Shown here piece after piece: positions 37,064-45,939 of a stretch of DNA of 64,000 nt. A program made the position numbers and the translations under genes. The stretch is from Moraxellaceae bacterium (lineage in GTDB: Bacteria > Pseudomonadota > Gammaproteobacteria > Pseudomonadales > Moraxellaceae). Every line of letters starts with the position of its first letter. Position 1 is the first letter of the stretch. The DNA lies in NCBI GenBank assembly GCA_024234595.1, contig JACKNZ010000008.1, forward strand, positions 1 through 64,000, given 5' to 3'. The notes beneath the pieces were generated by a model. That model worked only from the letters and a program-made list of their open reading frames with translations, was not told the origin of the DNA and did no database searches.

Positions 37064-37739
37064 TTTCAATTCGCGTTTTTGGTTGCCAAGTGCAGCAGTA
37101 TGTTGTGTATTGCTGTTAAATTGCCTGTTCGTAGTGAGCCTGAAAGCAAAAAATGTCATCAAAGAAGCGTCTATTCAAGAGGTGTTTACAGGTGAAACAC
37201 ATGAGTTTAGTATGGATTTTGGACAGTTAGCTAAAATTGTGCCACCGACTGACTATGTGGCGACCCCTCCCGAAAATCATGGGCCTCAATACCGCACTGC
37301 TGATTGGATTAAGGCTCAAGGTTCATTGGCATGGACGTTGCAAGTTTTTTCTTCTGAAGATGAAGATGTCGTCAAATCCTATTTAGCTCAACGAGATGAT
37401 AAAGAGCAGTTTGCCTATTTTTTGTATAAAGAAGGTGATATTCAAAAGTATGTGGTGGTATATGGTAATTTTGTGACTATGGAGCTTGCGTTAGGTGTGT
37501 CAAATGGCATGGATTTTGGGTTGGTAGGCGGAGTACGAGCGAGTCCAGAGAAATTTATGACCTATGTTCCTCATATTCCTTTAATTGAGCAAGCGATTGA
37601 CCGGCCACCACCTGTTAAATACGAAGGTGTACCTGAAGTGCCAGTTGAGCCAGTTGATGAGCCTGTTTCCGACATTGGAAATGAGCTACAAACACAGCCT
37701 GTTCCACAAAAAGAGACTCCCGTTTTAGATTTATTCTGA
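37056..37739 (+). CDS. SPOR-domain-like envelope protein
   Basis: A 227-residue protein with an N-terminal hydrophobic segment (SAAVCCVLLLNCLFVVSL) that may be a signal peptide or an anchor, a region resembling a SPOR domain at about 90-150 (WTLQVFSSEDEDVVKSYLA, then YVVVYGNFVTMELAL), and a Pro/Glu/Val-rich tail. SPOR domains bind denuded peptidoglycan at the division site. The position after aroB corresponds to damX in E. coli and to a SPOR gene before gltB in Acinetobacter. The ATG at 37056 has AGGA seven bases upstream. Confidence 0.75.
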   Translation: MTNFNSRFWLPSAAVCCVLLLNCLFVVSLKAKNVIKEASIQEVFTGETHEFSMDFGQLAKIVPPTDYVATPPENHGPQYRTADWIKAQGSLAWTLQVFSSEDEDVVKSYLAQRDDKEQFAYFLYKEGDIQKYVVVYGNFVTMELALGVSNGMDFGLVGGVRASPEKFMTYVPHIPLIEQAIDRPPPVKYEGVPEVPVEPVDEPVSDIGNELQTQPVPQKETPVLDLF

Positions 37740-37884
37740 TGGCTTTAATGCTATGTCTCATAGTTGCTTATCATCTGTTGATGTTTTTAGCTTAAAATAT
37801 AAACAGTAAAACGATGATTTGGCCTGTTCAGTCTTGTAGTATCGCTTTTTAATGTAAAAAAAAGTGAGATATGTGCGTTACTAT

Positions 37885-37913
37885 TTGAGTGTCAAGCCAT
37901 TTATATATAAAAT
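37885..37913 (+). promoter_or_regulatory. Candidate promoter of gltB
   Basis: TTGAGT (37885-37890), a 17-base spacer and TAAAAT (37908-37913). Transcription would start near 37920 and give a leader of about 175 bases before gltB. A hairpin-capable CAAGC...GCTTG pair (37893-37918) overlaps the spacer and -10 region. This lies in the 354-base gene-free gap 37740-38093; the first 140 bases of that gap show nothing I can name. Confidence 0.5.
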
Positions 37914-37924
37914 GCTTGGCCATT

Positions 37925-37963
37925 TTGCCCTTGTTAATGTTTAGCTAATTTCGACAAGGGCAA
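37925..37963 (+). promoter_or_regulatory. Stem-loop in the gltB leader
   Basis: TTGCCCTTGT (37925-37934) pairs perfectly with ACAAGGGCAA (37954-37963) around a 19-base loop. It starts a few bases after the predicted transcription start and is followed by TTCCTAGTTTTT, so it could act as an attenuator-like terminator or stabilise the 5' end. I do not recognise it as a known riboswitch. Confidence 0.5.
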
Positions 37964-37976
37964 TTCCTAGTTTTTG

Positions 37977-38015
37977 GGACTTACGCAGGTAATAAATTCC
38001 TACCTACGCATTTTA
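37977..38015. repeat. Degenerate remnant of the palindromic AGGACTTACGC element
   Basis: GGGACTTACGCAGG at 37977 matches the element terminus at ten of eleven positions, and CCTACGCATTTTAA follows, resembling the inner edge (ACGCATTT) of the same terminus. AGGTA and TACCT flank AATAAATTCC in between. The right-hand terminus is missing. It is best read as a decayed or rearranged copy in the gltB leader. Confidence 0.5.
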
Positions 38016-38093
38016 ATCATTCGCTATGGTCTTATAAGAAATGCCCCGTTAAAGTGTGTTTTTTGATAAGGCCACGTTTTGTAAGGTAAAGCC

Positions 38094-41000
38094 ATGCACA
38101 TGCAGCCGGTTGCCCATTCTGGCCTCTATCAACCCGATGAGTTTCGGGATAACTGTGGTTTTGGTTTAATTGCCCATATGCAAGGGCAAGCGAGCCATCA
38201 CCTCGTACAAACTTCAATTCATAGTTTAAGTTGTATGACGCACCGTGGTGCGATTGCGGCCGACGGTAAGACGGGTGATGGTTGTGGATTGTTGTTAGCA
38301 TTACCGCAAGCTTTTTTTCGTGCCGTTGCCCAAGCTGAATTACACGTTGAGCTAAATAGTCTTTTTGCGGTTGGTTTGGTGTTTTTGAATCAAGAATCCG
38401 CTTTGGCAGCAGAAGCGAAACGAGTATTAACTAAAGAAATAGAACAAGAAGGTCTCACAGTGGCGGGTTGGCGGGTTGTGCCAACCGATAACAGTATTTT
38501 AGGTGAAATTGCGTTGCGCAGTTTGCCTGTCTTTAATCATTTGTTTGTTAATGCGCCACAACAGATGGAGCAAGCAGAGTTTAATCGCAAGTTGTTTTTA
38601 GCGCGTCGTCGTGCCGAAAAGCAATTAGCCGCAGACCCTCTGTTTTATGTCACTACCTTGTCGTCACAAGTAGTGTCTTATAAAGGCTTGGTTATGCCAG
38701 CCGATTTGCCACGCTTTTACAAGGATTTAGATGACGAGCGTTTGGCCTCGCATATTGTTGTTTTTCATCAACGTTTTTCGACAAATACCTTGCCAAGATG
38801 GCCATTGGCTCAGCCATTCCGTTATGTAGCGCATAATGGCGAAATCAATACCATTATGGGTAACCGTAACTGGTCAGTGGCACGTACCCCAAAATTTGAA
38901 AATCCTTTGTTGCCCAATTTATTGGACTGTACGCCGCTCGTCAATCGCAGTGGTTCTGACTCTTCTAGTTTAGATAATATGCTAGAGATTTTAGTCGGTG
39001 GCGGTATGGACTTGTTCCGTGCCTTGCGGATGTTAGTTCCGCCAGCATGGCAAAATGTCGAAACCATGGATGCCGATTTACGTGCTTTTTATGAGTACAA
39101 CTCTAAACATATGGAAGCATGGGATGGTCCTGCTGGCTTGGTGATTCAAGATGGTCGTCATGCGGTGTGTATGCTTGACAGAAACGGCTTGCGTCCTGCG
39201 CGTTATGTGATTACCAAAAACGGTTACATTACCTTAGCGTCTGAGATTGGCGTGTGGGATTATCAGCCCGAAGATGTGGTGGCTAAAGGCCGTGTTGGGC
39301 CAGGTCAAATTTTGGTGGTCGATACTCAAACAGGCGAATTATTACGCACCGAAGATGTTGACCAGCGTTTAAAATCAGCACATCCCTATCGTAAATGGCT
39401 ACGTGACCAAGCGATTCGCCTTGAAAATGACGAAGTCTTAGACAAGAAAAACTTGGGTAAAATGGACGCATCGGTGCTAAAAACCTATCAAAAAATGTTT
39501 TTGGTAAGTTTTGAAGAACGTGACCAAATTATTCGTCCATTAGCCGAAAGTGGCCAAGAAGCGGTTGGTTCAATGGGTGATGATACCCCAATGGCAGTAT
39601 TGTCACGTCGTGTACGTCATGTGGCAGATTATTTCCGCCAACAGTTTGCTCAGGTGACTAACCCTCCCATTGACCCATTGCGTGAAGCGATTGTGATGTC
39701 TTTGGAGACCTGTTTAGGTGCTGAACGTAACGTCTTTGAGCAAACCGAAGAACACGCTAACCGTGCCGTGTTGGCCAGCCCCGTATTATCGTATAGCAAG
39801 TTTCAGCAAATTTTAGGATTGCGTGAAAGAGCAGGCTATGACCATGCTATCCTCGATCTAAATTATGCACAAAGCGAGGGATTGCAAGCCGCTATTGTGC
39901 GAATTTGTGCAGAAGCTGAAGCAGCGGTTAAAAATGGCAAAACCTTATTGATTTTGTCAGATAAAAATATTCGTCCAGATTATTTACCTGCTAATGCTAT
40001 TTTGGTGACAGGTGCGGTACATCATCATCTGAGCGCGGTTGGTTTGCGTTGTGATGCTAACTTAATTATTGAAACCGCGACTGCCCGCGACCCACATCAT
40101 TTTGCGGTGTTGTTAGGCTTTGGCGCAACGGCTATTTATCCCTACTTGGCCAATGAAATCATTGCCGATTTAGCGCGTACAGGTGAGATTTTAGGCGACC
40201 CACTCGAGGCGCAAGCCTATTTCCGCAAAGGTATTAACAAAGGCTTGTTAAAAATTCTGTCCAAAATGGGTATTTCGACTTTGGCGTCGTACCGTGCAGG
40301 GCAATTATTTGAAGCTGTTGGTTTAAGTCGTGAAGTGGTGGACACTTGTTTTAAAGGTGTACAAAGCCGTATTCAAGGCGCGCGTTTTGCAGACTTAGAA
40401 GATGACCAAAAACAATTAGCCGCTGATGCGTGGAAAGACCGTAAGCCGATTGACCAAGGTGGTTTGCTCAAGTTTGTGCATGGCAAAGAATATCATGCCT
40501 TTAACCCTGACGTGATTAATGCCTTACATGAGGCGGTGCGCTCGGGTGACTACAGCAAATACCAAGAGTATGCTGATTTGGTTAATGACCGTCCTGTGGC
40601 CACTATTCGTGATTTGTTGCAGTTAAAAACTGCTAATAGCATTAGTGTTGATGAGGTTGAGCCTTTAGAAGCGATTTTGTCACGCTTTGACTCGGCAGGG
40701 ATGTCCTTAGGGGCATTATCGCCTGAGGCACATGAGTCGATAGCGATTGCCATGAATACTTTGGGTGGCCGTTCCAACTCAGGTGAGGGTGGTGAAGACC
40801 CTGCACGTTATGGCACAATCAAAAACTCCAAAATCAAACAAGTCGCTTCTGGTCGTTTTGGTGTCACACCTGCTTATTTAAGCTCTGCCGAAGTGTTACA
40901 AATTAAAGTGGCACAAGGGGCTAAACCGGGTGAGGGTGGTCAATTACCAGGTGGTAAAGTCAATGCCTTAATTGCGCGGTTACGTCACTCTGTACCGGGG

Positions 41001-42563
41001 GTGACCTTGATTTCGCCGCCGCCACACCATGATATTTACTCGATTGAAGATTTAGCACAGTTAATTTTTGACTTAAAACAAGTCAATCCCAGTGCCTTAG
41101 TCTCGGTTAAATTAGTATCCGAACCCGGTGTGGGTACCATTGCAGCAGGTGTGGCCAAAGCGTATGCCGACTTAATTACCATCTCTGGTTATGATGGTGG
41201 TACAGCCGCATCGCCATTATCGTCAATTCACTATGCAGGTTCTCCGTGGGAATTAGGTTTATCCGAAGCTCATCAAGCCTTACGCATCAATGATTTGCGT
41301 GGCAAAGTGCGTGTACAAACCGATGGTGGTTTAAAAACTGGCTTAGACGTTGTTAAGGCGGCTATCTTGGGTGCTGAGTCCTTCGGCTTTGGTTCAACAC
41401 CGATGATTGCCTTGGGTTGTAAATATCTGCGTATTTGCCACCTCAACAACTGTGCAACTGGCGTGGCTACTCAACAAGACACCTTACGTGAAAAACACTA
41501 CGTGGGTGAGCCAGAAATGTTAATGAACTTCTTTAAATTTGTGGCACAAGAAGCGCGTTATTGGTTGGCACAATTAGGAGTACGTTCGGTTGCTGAATTG
41601 ATTGGTCGTACCGATTTGTTAGAAATGATTGAAGGTCAAACCGTAAAACAACAGCATTTAGACTTAATGCCCTTGTTAAAGAATGACCATATTGCCGCTG
41701 ATAAACCACAATATTGCTTGCAGCCACAAAATGCGCCATTTGATAAAGGTGTGTTGGCAGAGCAGATGGTGGCAGAAATTCTTCCTGCTATTCAAAGCAA
41801 AACGGGTGGCGACTTTAACTTTAAAGTGTGTAACTGTGACCGTTCGATAGGTGCGCGTTTAAGTGGTGAAATTGCCAAATTACACGGCGACCAAGGGATG
41901 AGTGATGCGCCAATTATCGTTAATTTGACAGGTACAGCAGGTCAAAGTTTTGGTGTGTGGAATGCAGGCGGCTTAAACTTAATGTTGGAAGGTGATGCCA
42001 ACGATTATGTCGGTAAAGGCATGACTGGTGGTAAATTAGTCATTTATCCACCTAAAGGTTCGCCATTCAAAACCCAAGCTACGGCCATTATTGGTAACAC
42101 TTGTTTATATGGTGCAACTGGCGGTAAATTATTAGCCGCAGGTACCGCAGGTGAGCGTTTTGCGGTACGTAACTCGGGCGCACATGCGGTTATCGAAGGC
42201 GCAGGCGACCACTGTTGTGAATACATGACAGGCGGTTTAGTCACTGTGTTAGGTCGGACAGGCCTAAACTTTGGTGCAGGTATGACCGGTGGTTTTGCTT
42301 ATGTGTTGGATTTAGAAGGTGACTTCTACGACCGTTGTAACCATGAGTTAATTGAAATTCATCGTATTAGCAGCGAGGCGATGGAAGCGCATCGTCATCA
42401 TTTGCGTAGTGTGTTAACAGACTATGTGAGTGAAACGCAAAGTGCGTGGGGTCAAGAATTGTTGGCCGAGTTTGAGTCTTATCAGCGTAAATTCTGGTTA
42501 GTGAAGCCCAAGGCCGCTAACATTAAAGAGTTGCTGAAAAATACGCGTGCTAATCCACAGTAA
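38094..42563 (+). CDS. gltB: Glutamate synthase, large subunit
   Basis: GltB makes glutamate from glutamine and 2-oxoglutarate with GltD. The 1489-residue protein has a 20-residue propeptide ending in DN, then the catalytic CGFG at C21 of the class II glutamine amidotransferase domain. A central domain, the FMN-binding synthase domain with GEGGEDPARYG and GYDGGTAASPL, and the C-terminal GXGXG beta-helix follow. The 3Fe-4S cysteines are C1109, C1115 and C1120 (C-x5-C-x4-C). The ATG at 38094 has an AAGGTAA upstream; an ATG two codons later is also possible. The distance to gltD is 107 bases and holds a repeat hairpin. Confidence 0.97.
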   Translation: MHMQPVAHSGLYQPDEFRDNCGFGLIAHMQGQASHHLVQTSIHSLSCMTHRGAIAADGKTGDGCGLLLALPQAFFRAVAQAELHVELNSLFAVGLVFLNQESALAAEAKRVLTKEIEQEGLTVAGWRVVPTDNSILGEIALRSLPVFNHLFVNAPQQMEQAEFNRKLFLARRRAEKQLAADPLFYVTTLSSQVVSYKGLVMPADLPRFYKDLDDERLASHIVVFHQRFSTNTLPRWPLAQPFRYVAHNGEINTIMGNRNWSVARTPKFENPLLPNLLDCTPLVNRSGSDSSSLDNMLEILVGGGMDLFRALRMLVPPAWQNVETMDADLRAFYEYNSKHMEAWDGPAGLVIQDGRHAVCMLDRNGLRPARYVITKNGYITLASEIGVWDYQPEDVVAKGRVGPGQILVVDTQTGELLRTEDVDQRLKSAHPYRKWLRDQAIRLENDEVLDKKNLGKMDASVLKTYQKMFLVSFEERDQIIRPLAESGQEAVGSMGDDTPMAVLSRRVRHVADYFRQQFAQVTNPPIDPLREAIVMSLETCLGAERNVFEQTEEHANRAVLASPVLSYSKFQQILGLRERAGYDHAILDLNYAQSEGLQAAIVRICAEAEAAVKNGKTLLILSDKNIRPDYLPANAILVTGAVHHHLSAVGLRCDANLIIETATARDPHHFAVLLGFGATAIYPYLANEIIADLARTGEILGDPLEAQAYFRKGINKGLLKILSKMGISTLASYRAGQLFEAVGLSREVVDTCFKGVQSRIQGARFADLEDDQKQLAADAWKDRKPIDQGGLLKFVHGKEYHAFNPDVINALHEAVRSGDYSKYQEYADLVNDRPVATIRDLLQLKTANSISVDEVEPLEAILSRFDSAGMSLGALSPEAHESIAIAMNTLGGRSNSGEGGEDPARYGTIKNSKIKQVASGRFGVTPAYLSSAEVLQIKVAQGAKPGEGGQLPGGKVNALIARLRHSVPGVTLISPPPHHDIYSIEDLAQLIFDLKQVNPSALVSVKLVSEPGVGTIAAGVAKAYADLITISGYDGGTAASPLSSIHYAGSPWELGLSEAHQALRINDLRGKVRVQTDGGLKTGLDVVKAAILGAESFGFGSTPMIALGCKYLRICHLNNCATGVATQQDTLREKHYVGEPEMLMNFFKFVAQEARYWLAQLGVRSVAELIGRTDLLEMIEGQTVKQQHLDLMPLLKNDHIAADKPQYCLQPQNAPFDKGVLAEQMVAEILPAIQSKTGGDFNFKVCNCDRSIGARLSGEIAKLHGDQGMSDAPIIVNLTGTAGQSFGVWNAGGLNLMLEGDANDYVGKGMTGGKLVIYPPKGSPFKTQATAIIGNTCLYGATGGKLLAAGTAGERFAVRNSGAHAVIEGAGDHCCEYMTGGLVTVLGRTGLNFGAGMTGGFAYVLDLEGDFYDRCNHELIEIHRISSEAMEAHRHHLRSVLTDYVSETQSAWGQELLAEFESYQRKFWLVKPKAANIKELLKNTRANPQ

Positions 42564-42570
42564 TTTTAAC

Positions 42571-42601
42571 CTCACCCTAGCCCTCTCCTAAAAGGAGAGG
42601 G
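42571..42601. repeat. CCCTCTCC-family intergenic hairpin, copy C
   Basis: CTCACCCTAG leads into CCCTCTCCT (42581-42589), an AAA loop and AGGAGAGGG (42593-42601), a perfect 9-bp stem. It lies between gltB and gltD, which usually form one transcript, so it may adjust the ratio of the two subunits. No T run follows. Confidence 0.75.
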
Positions 42602-42670
42602 AATTCTTTCTAAAAACAGAAAGAGTTAGGGAATGGTTTAACCTAGCTAGATTTATGTTGAGGCAAGGCC

Positions 42671-44092
42671 ATGGCAGAACGCCTAAATAACGACTTTCAA
42701 TTCTTAGACGTCGCGCGGCATGACCCCGCAAAAAAAGATATTGCTGTTCGCAAAAACGAATATGTAGAGATTTATCACTCCTTTACTAAAGTAGAAGTGG
42801 GTGAGCAAGCACATCGTTGTTTGGGATGTGGTAATCCTTATTGTGAATGGAAGTGTCCTGTTCACAACTATATTCCCAACTGGTTAAAGTTAATTTCGGA
42901 AGGGAATATTTTTGGTGCAGCAGAATTATGCCATCAAACCAATACGTTACCCGAAGTGTGTGGCCGCGTGTGTCCACAAGACCGTTTGTGTGAAGGCGCG
43001 TGTACTTTAAACGATGGTTTTGGTGCAGTGACTATTGGTAACACCGAAAAATATATCGTTGATACCGCCTTTGCCATGGGCTGGCGACCTGATATGTCCA
43101 AAGTGAAATGGACAAACAAACGTGTTGCCATTATTGGTGCAGGCCCCGCAGGGTTGGGCTGTGCCGATGTATTGGTGCGTAGCGGTGTTAAACCCGTTGT
43201 TTTTGATAAAAACCCCGAAATTGGCGGCTTATTAACCTTTGGTATTCCTGAATTTAAAATGGAAAAAAGTGTGATGTCTCGTCGTCGCACCATCTTTACC
43301 GATATGGGAATTGAGTTCCGTTTAAATACCGAAGTCGGTAAAGACGTTCAATTCACTGATTTGCTCAATGAATTTGATGCTGTATTTTTAGGCATGGGCA
43401 CTTACACCTATATGAAAGGTGGCTTTGCGGGTGAAGATTTACCAAACGTCTATGACGCTTTAGATTTCTTGATTGCCAACGTCAACCATAACAATGGTTG
43501 GGAAAAAGACGCTAACGATTTTATCTCCATGAAAGGTAAAAAAGTTGTTGTTTTAGGTGGTGGTGATACCGCAATGGACTGTAACCGTACCTCGATTCGT
43601 CAAGGTGCTGATGCAGTAACTTGTGCCTATCGTCGTGATGAAGAAAACATGCCAGGCTCACGTCGTGAGGTAAACAATGCGCGTGAAGAGGGTGTTAACT
43701 TCTTATTTAATCGTCAACCGATTGAAATTATCGGTGATGAAAATGGTGTCACAGGCGTAAAAGTGGTAGAAACTCGTTTAGGTTCACCTGATGCCCGTGG
43801 TCGCCGTAGTCCAGAGCCGATCCCCAACTCTGAACAAGTTTTAGCTGCTGATGCGGTTATTTTGGCCTTTGGTTTCCGTCCAAGTCCTGCGCCGTGGTTT
43901 GCTGATGTAGGCATTAACTTAGACAATAGTGGCCGTGTGGTTGCGCCAGAAGCGGCTAAATTTAAATTCCAGACCAGTAACCCGAAAATTTTTGCGGGTG
44001 GTGATATGGTGCGTGGTTCTGATCTCGTGGTGACCGCGATTTGGGAAGGCCGCCAAGCTGCCGAAGGTATTTTGGATTATTTAGAAGTCTAA
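42671..44092 (+). CDS. gltD: Glutamate synthase, small subunit
   Basis: GltD passes electrons from NADPH through FAD and two 4Fe-4S clusters to GltB. The 473-residue protein has an N-terminal cysteine-rich cluster domain (CLGCGNPYCEWKCPVHN and CGRVCPQDRLCEGAC), the FAD loop AIIGAGPAGLGCADVL near residue 153, and the NADPH loop VVLGGGDTAMDCNR near 296. Length matches the E. coli protein (472). AGGCAAGGCC precedes the ATG. A strong terminator follows the gene, closing the glutamate synthase unit. Confidence 0.96.
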   Translation: MAERLNNDFQFLDVARHDPAKKDIAVRKNEYVEIYHSFTKVEVGEQAHRCLGCGNPYCEWKCPVHNYIPNWLKLISEGNIFGAAELCHQTNTLPEVCGRVCPQDRLCEGACTLNDGFGAVTIGNTEKYIVDTAFAMGWRPDMSKVKWTNKRVAIIGAGPAGLGCADVLVRSGVKPVVFDKNPEIGGLLTFGIPEFKMEKSVMSRRRTIFTDMGIEFRLNTEVGKDVQFTDLLNEFDAVFLGMGTYTYMKGGFAGEDLPNVYDALDFLIANVNHNNGWEKDANDFISMKGKKVVVLGGGDTAMDCNRTSIRQGADAVTCAYRRDEENMPGSRREVNNAREEGVNFLFNRQPIEIIGDENGVTGVKVVETRLGSPDARGRRSPEPIPNSEQVLAADAVILAFGFRPSPAPWFADVGINLDNSGRVVAPEAAKFKFQTSNPKIFAGGDMVRGSDLVVTAIWEGRQAAEGILDYLEV

Positions 44093-44110
44093 GTGCTTTT
44101 GGTGTTGATG

Positions 44111-44138
44111 AAAAAGGCGCAGTGTATGCGCCTTTTTT
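44111..44138 (+). terminator. Intrinsic terminator after gltD
   Basis: AAAAAGGCGCA (44111-44121) pairs with TGCGCCTTTTTT (44127-44138) around GTGTA; a T run ends the structure. Confidence 0.92.
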
Positions 44139-44218
44139 GTTGTAAAGTTATCTGAGTAATAACTATACAACATCGCGTATCAACATCTATGATATGTACA
44201 GTATGTGAGGATTAACCT

Positions 44219-44854
44219 ATGTCAGCCATCCCAAAACAAGAAGTATTTATCAGCGAACAAGCCTATTTTGAGCTCGAAAAACAGACCGATACGCGCCATG
44301 AGTATATTGACGGTTGTGTATATGCCATGTCAGGCGGCAGTTTGAATCATGGTACTTTAGTGGGGGCGATTGCAGGTGAAATTCGTAATCACCTCAAAGG
44401 CAAAACTTGCCGTGTGTTTTCTGAAAGCATCAAAGTAAAAATCCCTTCTATTTATAATGTCACGGAGTCACGTTATTTTTATCCTGATGTGGTTGTCGAT
44501 TGTACAATAGAAAAAGCTGACGGCAATATGCTGACCACACCTGTACTGGTGGTTGAGGTGTTATCGGCCTCTACGCACAAATATGACGAAACAACCAAAT
44601 TTCAAGTGTATGCCACCATTCCTACCCTACAGGAGTATGTTTTGGTAGAGCAAGATTGCGTTAGAATTGAGGTGCAACGTCGCCGAACGAATTGGGCAGT
44701 AGAAAAATATTTTTTGGGAGACAGTTTTTACTTAGACTCCTTGACCTTAACGCTCAAGGTCGAAGACCTCTATCAACAAGTCGATAATCCAGAAATGCGT
44801 GATTGGATAGTACAACAAACTCAAGAAAATCAAACGCATGATGCACACAATTAA
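44219..44854 (+). CDS. Uma2 family (DUF820) putative endonuclease
   Basis: A 211-residue protein of the Uma2/DUF820 family, which has a PD-(D/E)XK nuclease fold. Typical blocks are RHEYIDGCVYAMSGGSLNHG near residue 26, the catalytic PDVVVDC near 88 and LVVEVLSAST near 107, followed by YDETTKFQVYATIPTLQEYV. Uma2 genes are abundant in cyanobacteria and scattered, often as multicopy accessory genes, in other bacteria; their substrates are unknown. The last 17 bases overlap the next gene, so the two are coupled. It could be a recent arrival between gltD and hemE. Confidence 0.85.
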   Translation: MSAIPKQEVFISEQAYFELEKQTDTRHEYIDGCVYAMSGGSLNHGTLVGAIAGEIRNHLKGKTCRVFSESIKVKIPSIYNVTESRYFYPDVVVDCTIEKADGNMLTTPVLVVEVLSASTHKYDETTKFQVYATIPTLQEYVLVEQDCVRIEVQRRRTNWAVEKYFLGDSFYLDSLTLTLKVEDLYQQVDNPEMRDWIVQQTQENQTHDAHN

Positions 44855-45209
44855 AAACTGCTCCGTTTGCGCTCAACCTTTTGAATGCAATAGTTGTTTA
44901 AGTCAGCAATGTTGGTGTAGTCAATTTCCTGCCATTATGCCTCTGTGTGAGGGGCAAGATTGCCGTTGCCCATCTTGTTTACGCACGGTTATTAGCGAGC
45001 AAATTAGCCATTATTTACAGCAAAATCCTGTTACTACTGTTATTCCTCAGCAATATCATAATACACAACTCATTGAAGATATTGATTATTATCTTGAGGA
45101 TGGCAAATGGGTATTTACCGAATGGTATCACCGTAAACGTGGTTCTTGTTGTGGTAATGGCTGTCGTCATTGTCCTTATCAATATATTAATATGAAATCT
45201 AAAAAATGA
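44838..45209 (+). CDS. Cysteine-rich CWC / DUF5522 two-domain protein
   Basis: A 123-residue cytoplasmic protein with about 16 cysteines. The first 50 residues contain NCSVCAQPFECN, the name-giving CWC and CRCPSC, matching the Cys-rich CWC family. After a linker, the last 45 residues contain YYLEDGKWVFTEWYHRKRG and CCGNGCRHCPY, matching DUF5522. Both are probable metal-binding domains of unknown function and are often separate proteins. Two start codons are possible (44838, 44841), both inside the Uma2 gene. The stop overlaps the next gene by four bases (ATGA), so it is translated together with the Dph6-like enzyme. Confidence 0.8.
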   Translation: MMHTIKNCSVCAQPFECNSCLSQQCWCSQFPAIMPLCEGQDCRCPSCLRTVISEQISHYLQQNPVTTVIPQQYHNTQLIEDIDYYLEDGKWVFTEWYHRKRGSCCGNGCRHCPYQYINMKSKK

Positions 45210-45916
45210 AACAAGCTATTTTTTGTTGGAGTGGCGGTAAAGATTCCGCTTATGCCTTACACCAAATTTTACAAGCAGCTGAGTATGAAGTTAAGTATTT
45301 ATTGACCACGATAAATGGTGAGTTTGGGCGTATTTCTATGCATGGCGTGCGTGAATCATTATTAGAGCAGCAAGCCGCAGCTATTGGTATTCCTTTATTA
45401 AAAGTAAAGGTGTATCAAGGTTCAAATAGTGAATATGAACAACAAATGGCACAAACGCTGTTGCAAGCAAAAGCGGAAGGTATTAGCCATGTCATTTTTG
45501 GCGATATTTTTTTAGCCGCTTTACGCGCCTATCGAGAAAAAAACTTGGCGCAAGTGGGCTTAGAAGCAGTTTTTCCGTTATGGCAAAAAAATACTACACA
45601 ACTGATTAACGACTTTATTACGCAAGATTTTAAGACGATTACTTGTTGTGTTAGTGATGCTTATTTAAATGAACAATGGGTAGGGCGTGACATTAATCAG
45701 CAATTTGTTGCTGAGTTACCTGCTCAAGTGGATGCTTGTGGTGAAAATGGCGAATATCATACTTTTTGTTATGATGCGCCTTATTTTAAGCAGCCTGTTG
45801 CCTTTGTGCTTGGTGAAAAAGTGTATAAGCCTTTAGAGATTAAAAGCACCGACGCGGTTTGTAGCAGTGATAATCAAACCCAAGGCTTTTGGTTTTGTGA
45901 TTTAATAGCCCTATAA
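45206..45916 (+). CDS. Dph6-like ATP pyrophosphatase (diphthine-ammonia ligase family)
   Basis: A 236-residue adenine-nucleotide alpha hydrolase. The PP-loop SGGKDS is at residues 9-14, and the family signature CGENGEYHTFCYDAP lies near residue 180. ISHVIFGDIFLAALRAYREKN corresponds to the conserved GDI...R block. Eukaryotic and archaeal members amidate diphthine on EF2, but bacteria lack diphthamide, so the substrate here is unknown. Amidation or thiolation of a small molecule or RNA by adenylation is the expected chemistry. It is coupled to the Cys-rich gene upstream and followed by hemE after 23 bases. Confidence 0.82.
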   Translation: MKQAIFCWSGGKDSAYALHQILQAAEYEVKYLLTTINGEFGRISMHGVRESLLEQQAAAIGIPLLKVKVYQGSNSEYEQQMAQTLLQAKAEGISHVIFGDIFLAALRAYREKNLAQVGLEAVFPLWQKNTTQLINDFITQDFKTITCCVSDAYLNEQWVGRDINQQFVAELPAQVDACGENGEYHTFCYDAPYFKQPVAFVLGEKVYKPLEIKSTDAVCSSDNQTQGFWFCDLIAL

Positions 45917-45939
45917 ATTGATAGTTTTTGGAAAAATTT

